Source: Methanosarcina baikalica
GTDB taxonomy: Archaea > Halobacteriota > Methanosarcinia > Methanosarcinales > Methanosarcinaceae
Assembly (NCBI RefSeq): GCF_031461075.1
Contig: NZ_JAVKPK010000006.1
Span: forward strand, 8,507-72,506
DNA length: 64,000 nt
Reading direction: 5' to 3'
This document shows positions 60,649 to 64,000 of the stretch, one piece after another. A program made the translations under genes and the position numbers. Numbering within the stretch: the first letter of the stretch is position 1; each line of letters starts with the position of its first letter. The notes under the pieces were generated by a model. It ran no database searches, was not told where the DNA came from, and was given only the letters and a program-made list of their open reading frames with translations.

Positions 60649-63498
60649 TTACCACTTTAAAAATCTAGCCGCCCAGCTCACGTTTTTTCTAAGTAAATGT
60701 TTCCTTAACTCGTCAATTCCAAGCAGGAAGATTGCAAAAGGAATGGAAAGCAATACATACCTGAGGTCAAGGGGCGAAGTGTTAAAAATAAGATTGGCAA
60801 ACGGATTCCAGATAATAAAAGCTAGAATCAGTAATTCAGTTGCAATCCCTACCAAAATCGCATGGTTGCTGAATAAGCCCATTGTGAACACTGACTGAAA
60901 CCGGGTTCTGGAAGCAAAAACGTTAGCTATCTGACAGATGATCACTGCTGAAAAGAACGCGGTAATCGCCTGTATATAAAGGGGATTATTGTTTGCAAGC
61001 TGTTCGCCGAATTTCCAGCCCCCTTCAAGAAGTACGGCAAAATAGCAGAAAAAGCCTGCTGCAGCTTCTATCGATCCCTTTATTCCATAAGCTGTTAAAA
61101 GCACCTGAGGCGTTAGCAGCTTTTCTTCTCTGGTTCTTGGAGGCCTTCTCATAATATCTCCTTCTCCTTTTTCCATTCCCAGAGCAATGGCAGGCAACAT
61201 ATCCGTACCCAGATCAATTGCCAGGATAAGCTGTACTGGCATAGGAAGGGGAAGAGCAAAGAGAACAAAGGCTATGAACGGCAGAACTTCAGGGATATTA
61301 CTGGCAAGGATGTATACAATGAACTTTTTTATATTATCAAAAACAGTTCTGCCTTCCTCTATAGCATTCACGATCGTGGCGAAATTGTCGTCCAGGAGCA
61401 CCATATCCGCAGCTTCGCGAGCTACGTCCGTGCCGCTGCCCATTGCAACCCCCATATCTGCGTTCTTAATTGCAGGAGCGTCATTGACTCCGTCTCCTGT
61501 CATGGTCACGATCTCTCCCTCAGCCTGAAAAAGTTGTACTATTTTCAATTTTTGCACAGGAGAAGTACGGGCAAATACGATGCTCGGGTTTTTCAATCTT
61601 GAAGAAAGATCCGTACTTGAGAGTGACTCCAGCTCGTTTCCGGTAATAATTTCAAGGCTTTCGGAATCCGCAAGTCCCACGTTTTTCGCTATTGCTTCTG
61701 CAGTGACCGGGTGATCACCGGTTATCATAACAACCTTTATTCCGGCCGCATGACACTTTGCAATAGCCTCTCTGGCTTCGGGGCGCGGAGGGTCTACAAT
61801 CCCGATAAACCCCAGGAAAATAAAATCTCCGGTATACTCTTTCTGTTCTTCTGCTTGCCTGTACGCAAGGGCAATTACCCGTTCTCCTTTTTTTGCCAGT
61901 CTCAGATGCCGGTCAAGAAGCTCTTTTTGCTCAGTCTCATCCAGTTTCCGAACTTCTCCTGAATCCATAACTGCCCCACACATCTCCACAACCACTTCGG
62001 GAGCACCCTTAAGGTACACTTCGAGTTTACCTTCAGGAGTGTGGCAGACAACTTCCATTCTTCGGGTCAGGGAATCAAAAGGGAACTCTTCCAGCCTTGG
62101 ATATTCACCCTGAAGCGTGTTTATATCCTGAAAACTATTTGCAAAAACAAGAAGTGCTCCTTCGGTCGGATCGCCGGTGTATCCAGTAGGTAATTCGCGA
62201 AGTTTTGCGTTATTGCAGAGCCCTGCGACCCTTATTAAAGCAGGAGACACTTTTTTAGGGTCCCATATGGGACTTTCTACAACATAAACCCTTTTTGCTC
62301 CTGAACCCGTAACTTTTCCTGCAATGCCTTGTTTTGTATTTTCTTCTGCCTCCTGCTCTTCAACCCTTTTTTCGAGACCTGAAGGTATTTTAGGTTCGAG
62401 ACTTTCAAAACCAACAATAAGAGAATTTACTGCCATCCTGTTCTGGGTAAGAGTTCCGGTTTTGTCAGTACAGATGACAGTAGTTGAGCCCAGAGTTTCT
62501 ACGGATTCGAGGTTCTTTATAAGGGCATTCCGCGAAGCCATTCGCCTGGAAGCCAGACTAAGGGCAAGAGTTACCGTGGGCAAAAGTCCTTCAGGCACAT
62601 TTGCAACTATAATTCCGATCGCAAAGATGAGGCTTGCAAGAAAGGTATCCTTAAGAAAAAACGCGAGAATGAAGAAAGTTACCCCCATAAAAATCGCAAT
62701 TGCAGAAATGATTTTTATAAAGCGGTTGAGTTCTCTCCGGATGGGAGTATCTACACTCAAAATCTGTTCTGTGAGTATCGCAAGGTTTCCAATCTGGGTG
62801 TTCTGTCCTGTTCCGAAGACGACAGCCTTTCCATTTCCGCTTTGTACTAGCGTCCCGGAAAAGACCATATTTCTGCACTCAAGTATTTCCGAGTTAGTGC
62901 ATTCAAGAGAGCGTAGTTGAGGTTCTGCTTCTCCTGTGATGGTCGAATGATCAACTTTCAGAGAATTTGTCTCAATTAAACGCCCGTCAGCCGGAACTTT
63001 ATCTCCTTCCTCAAGAAGGATAATATCTCCTGCAACAAGTTCTGATGCCAGAACATCTCTGGCTTTACCTTCCCTTAAAACCTTTGCACGGGGAGGGAGA
63101 AGCTGCCGAAAACTTTCCATCGTTTTTGCAGCCTGGTATTCCTGTATGAATGTGAAGGTTCCATTAAGGATTACAACCACACCCAGAGCAATTCCAATAT
63201 ACAGATTCCCTTTCCCAGGATCAAGGTATTCTCCAAGGAAAGATAGAATAGCTCCTACAGTCAGCAGGATGGAGAAAAAATTCCGAAACTGTCGGATATA
63301 CTTCTTTAATATGCTCTCCTTTCCTGTTTCTTCGAGAACGTTGGATCCACATTCCTGAAGTCTCCTTGCAGCTTCCTGCTCGCTGAGTCCGCTTTCGTCA
63401 ACTTCTAATCTTTGAAGGAACTCAGAAAGAGAGATTTTATGTTCATCGCCCTGCGGAGAGCAAATCTTGCTTTTGCTACCAGTCAATTTCGTCTTCAT
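60649..63498 (-). CDS. type II P-type cation ATPase (Ca2+ or Na+/K+ type)
   Basis: A P-type ATPase of about 949 residues from ATG 63498 (a further 31 codons upstream are open but read VAPATMGKVTALDKKG, a beta-propeller fragment, and are excluded). The A domain has TGEAEP in place of TGES; the M4 site is VANVPEGLLPTVTLALSLAS; the phosphorylation site is CTDKTGTLTQN with Asp376 of the long frame; TGDGVNDAPAIKNADMG is the hinge. M4 PEGLLPTVT is more like Na+/K+-type (IIC) than Ca2+-type (IIA). It could export Ca2+, Na+ or exchange K+. AAAAAGGGATG lies before the chosen ATG. Confidence 0.88.
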   Translation of the reverse strand: MKTKLTGSKSKICSPQGDEHKISLSEFLQRLEVDESGLSEQEAARRLQECGSNVLEETGKESILKKYIRQFRNFFSILLTVGAILSFLGEYLDPGKGNLYIGIALGVVVILNGTFTFIQEYQAAKTMESFRQLLPPRAKVLREGKARDVLASELVAGDIILLEEGDKVPADGRLIETNSLKVDHSTITGEAEPQLRSLECTNSEILECRNMVFSGTLVQSGNGKAVVFGTGQNTQIGNLAILTEQILSVDTPIRRELNRFIKIISAIAIFMGVTFFILAFFLKDTFLASLIFAIGIIVANVPEGLLPTVTLALSLASRRMASRNALIKNLESVETLGSTTVICTDKTGTLTQNRMAVNSLIVGFESLEPKIPSGLEKRVEEQEAEENTKQGIAGKVTGSGAKRVYVVESPIWDPKKVSPALIRVAGLCNNAKLRELPTGYTGDPTEGALLVFANSFQDINTLQGEYPRLEEFPFDSLTRRMEVVCHTPEGKLEVYLKGAPEVVVEMCGAVMDSGEVRKLDETEQKELLDRHLRLAKKGERVIALAYRQAEEQKEYTGDFIFLGFIGIVDPPRPEAREAIAKCHAAGIKVVMITGDHPVTAEAIAKNVGLADSESLEIITGNELESLSSTDLSSRLKNPSIVFARTSPVQKLKIVQLFQAEGEIVTMTGDGVNDAPAIKNADMGVAMGSGTDVAREAADMVLLDDNFATIVNAIEEGRTVFDNIKKFIVYILASNIPEVLPFIAFVLFALPLPMPVQLILAIDLGTDMLPAIALGMEKGEGDIMRRPPRTREEKLLTPQVLLTAYGIKGSIEAAAGFFCYFAVLLEGGWKFGEQLANNNPLYIQAITAFFSAVIICQIANVFASRTRFQSVFTMGLFSNHAILVGIATELLILAFIIWNPFANLIFNTSPLDLRYVLLSIPFAIFLLGIDELRKHLLRKNVSWAARFLKW

Positions 63499-63960
63499 CG
63501 AACATCCCTTTTTATCAAGAGCAGTTACTTTCCCCATCGTAGCAGGAGCAACCTGAAGGACCACATCTGTAAAGGAGGATCCAAGAATCAAGTAATCTTC
63601 CCATACAAATGGAGGTGAAGTAAGAACGAATGATCTTCCTCGAGGCTGTAAGGCAGGCGATTCCCAGATATTCTTACCGTTCTCGGCATTTAGGGTGATT
63701 ACAGTCCCGTTAGGATCAGTTGAAGCGTAAAATTACTCCATTGTCGTATGCTATGCCGTGTACAGGTGAAGATCCTGTTTTAGGGTCGTACCTCTACTTA
63801 TTAAGTCCAGTATCCATATCAAAAGCAATGACCTGGTACTTGTTATTATGAACATGTCCAGTATTTCCTACTATTAAAGGCGAGTCCTCAATTATATGTC
63901 CTGTGTTAAAGAATTTGTTTTAAGTTGATAAGAACACGTTTCTGTAAGAACTTTTTTCGG
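63499..63960 (-). pseudogene. PQQ-like beta-propeller protein remnant
   Basis: On the minus strand: SPLIVGNTGHVHNNKYQVIA, FDMDTGLNK then a TAG, RYDPKTGSSPVHGIAYDNG, a frameshift near 63735, then TVITLNAENGKNIWESPALQ, FVWEDYLILGSSFTDVVLQV and VTALDKKG. The repeated xDPxTG/LNAENGK and YLILGS pattern is that of PQQ-type propellers. It runs toward the P-type ATPase gene in frame at its end, and its 5' part continues beyond the window. Dead. Confidence 0.6.
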
Positions 63961-64000
63961 CAGTAATAATTGCAATCCATATAGAACCTTTTTTAAGTTG

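Noticed and set aside
1..64000. tRNA or rRNA genes
   Set aside because: I looked for T-loop (GTTCRANNC) motifs with matching acceptor stems and for rRNA-like conserved blocks and found none; the few GTTCRA hits lie inside protein genes.

Overview
The window looks like a chromosomal segment of a methanogenic archaeon of the genus Methanosarcina. The support is the archaeal gene set (carAB, argG, an archaeal RIO2 kinase, a COG2433/DUF460 RNase H-like protein, a beta-CASP nuclease without a KH domain, archaeal TopA with a zinc-ribbon tail), TATA-type promoters, fragments of PGF-type surface proteins, and long AT-rich intergenic regions full of transposon debris. The genus assignment rests on recognising protein and repeat styles, not on a search.

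Layout. 1-3.5 kb: a secreted type-B carboxylesterase whose reading frame is fused to the start of a dead AHSA1/SRPBCC gene, then debris with an IS630-derived miniature element. 3.5-9.4 kb: core metabolism, carA-carB (1-nt overlap) and argG, with two tandem-repeat tracts before argG. 9.7-13.6 kb: an AT-rich two-gene unit, a HEAT-repeat protein ending in a nucleoside phosphorylase domain plus a DUF5677-type protein, a good candidate immune module. 14.0-25.6 kb: the oddest region. At least ten copies of a non-coding repeat of about 190 bp, all in the same orientation, alternate with one or two unrelated accessory genes each (Fic, a cis-prenyltransferase, a dead minimal nucleotidyltransferase, two methyltransferases, a P-II protein, a HesB/IscA-like protein, HicBA, a TBADH-like alcohol dehydrogenase). 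One unit carries an 80-bp copy of part of argG. This resembles a gene-cassette array, although no recombinase is visible inside it.

25.6-35 kb: small membrane and DUF1015 genes, a secreted Ig-like protein, transposase remains, a processive GT2 glycosyltransferase, a GH16 fragment and a class III aminotransferase. 35.7-39.3 kb: two tandem paralogues joining a winged helix to a Cys-rich Fe-S-type domain, followed by dsrE-, dsrF- and dsrH-like genes, probably one sulfur-trafficking locus. 40.3-48.1 kb: glutamate decarboxylase, RIO2 kinase, DUF460, DUF2148 and beta-CASP genes. 48-56.4 kb: accessory DNA with a 205-bp double-hairpin repeat (inverted relative to a copy in the array), a terminal-inverted-repeat element carrying a small membrane gene, a frameshifted membrane protein, an FAD amine-oxidase-like gene between direct repeats, topA, and a decayed tyrosine recombinase. 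56.4-64 kb: ion transport, with a GC-rich divergent NRAMP-type transporter, a Kup-type K+ transporter and a type II P-type cation ATPase fused at its 5' end to a dead beta-propeller gene.

I found no rRNA, tRNA or CRISPR array. Several genes (cis-prenyltransferase, DUF1328, beta-CASP) lack ATG, GTG or TTG where the conserved protein should begin.
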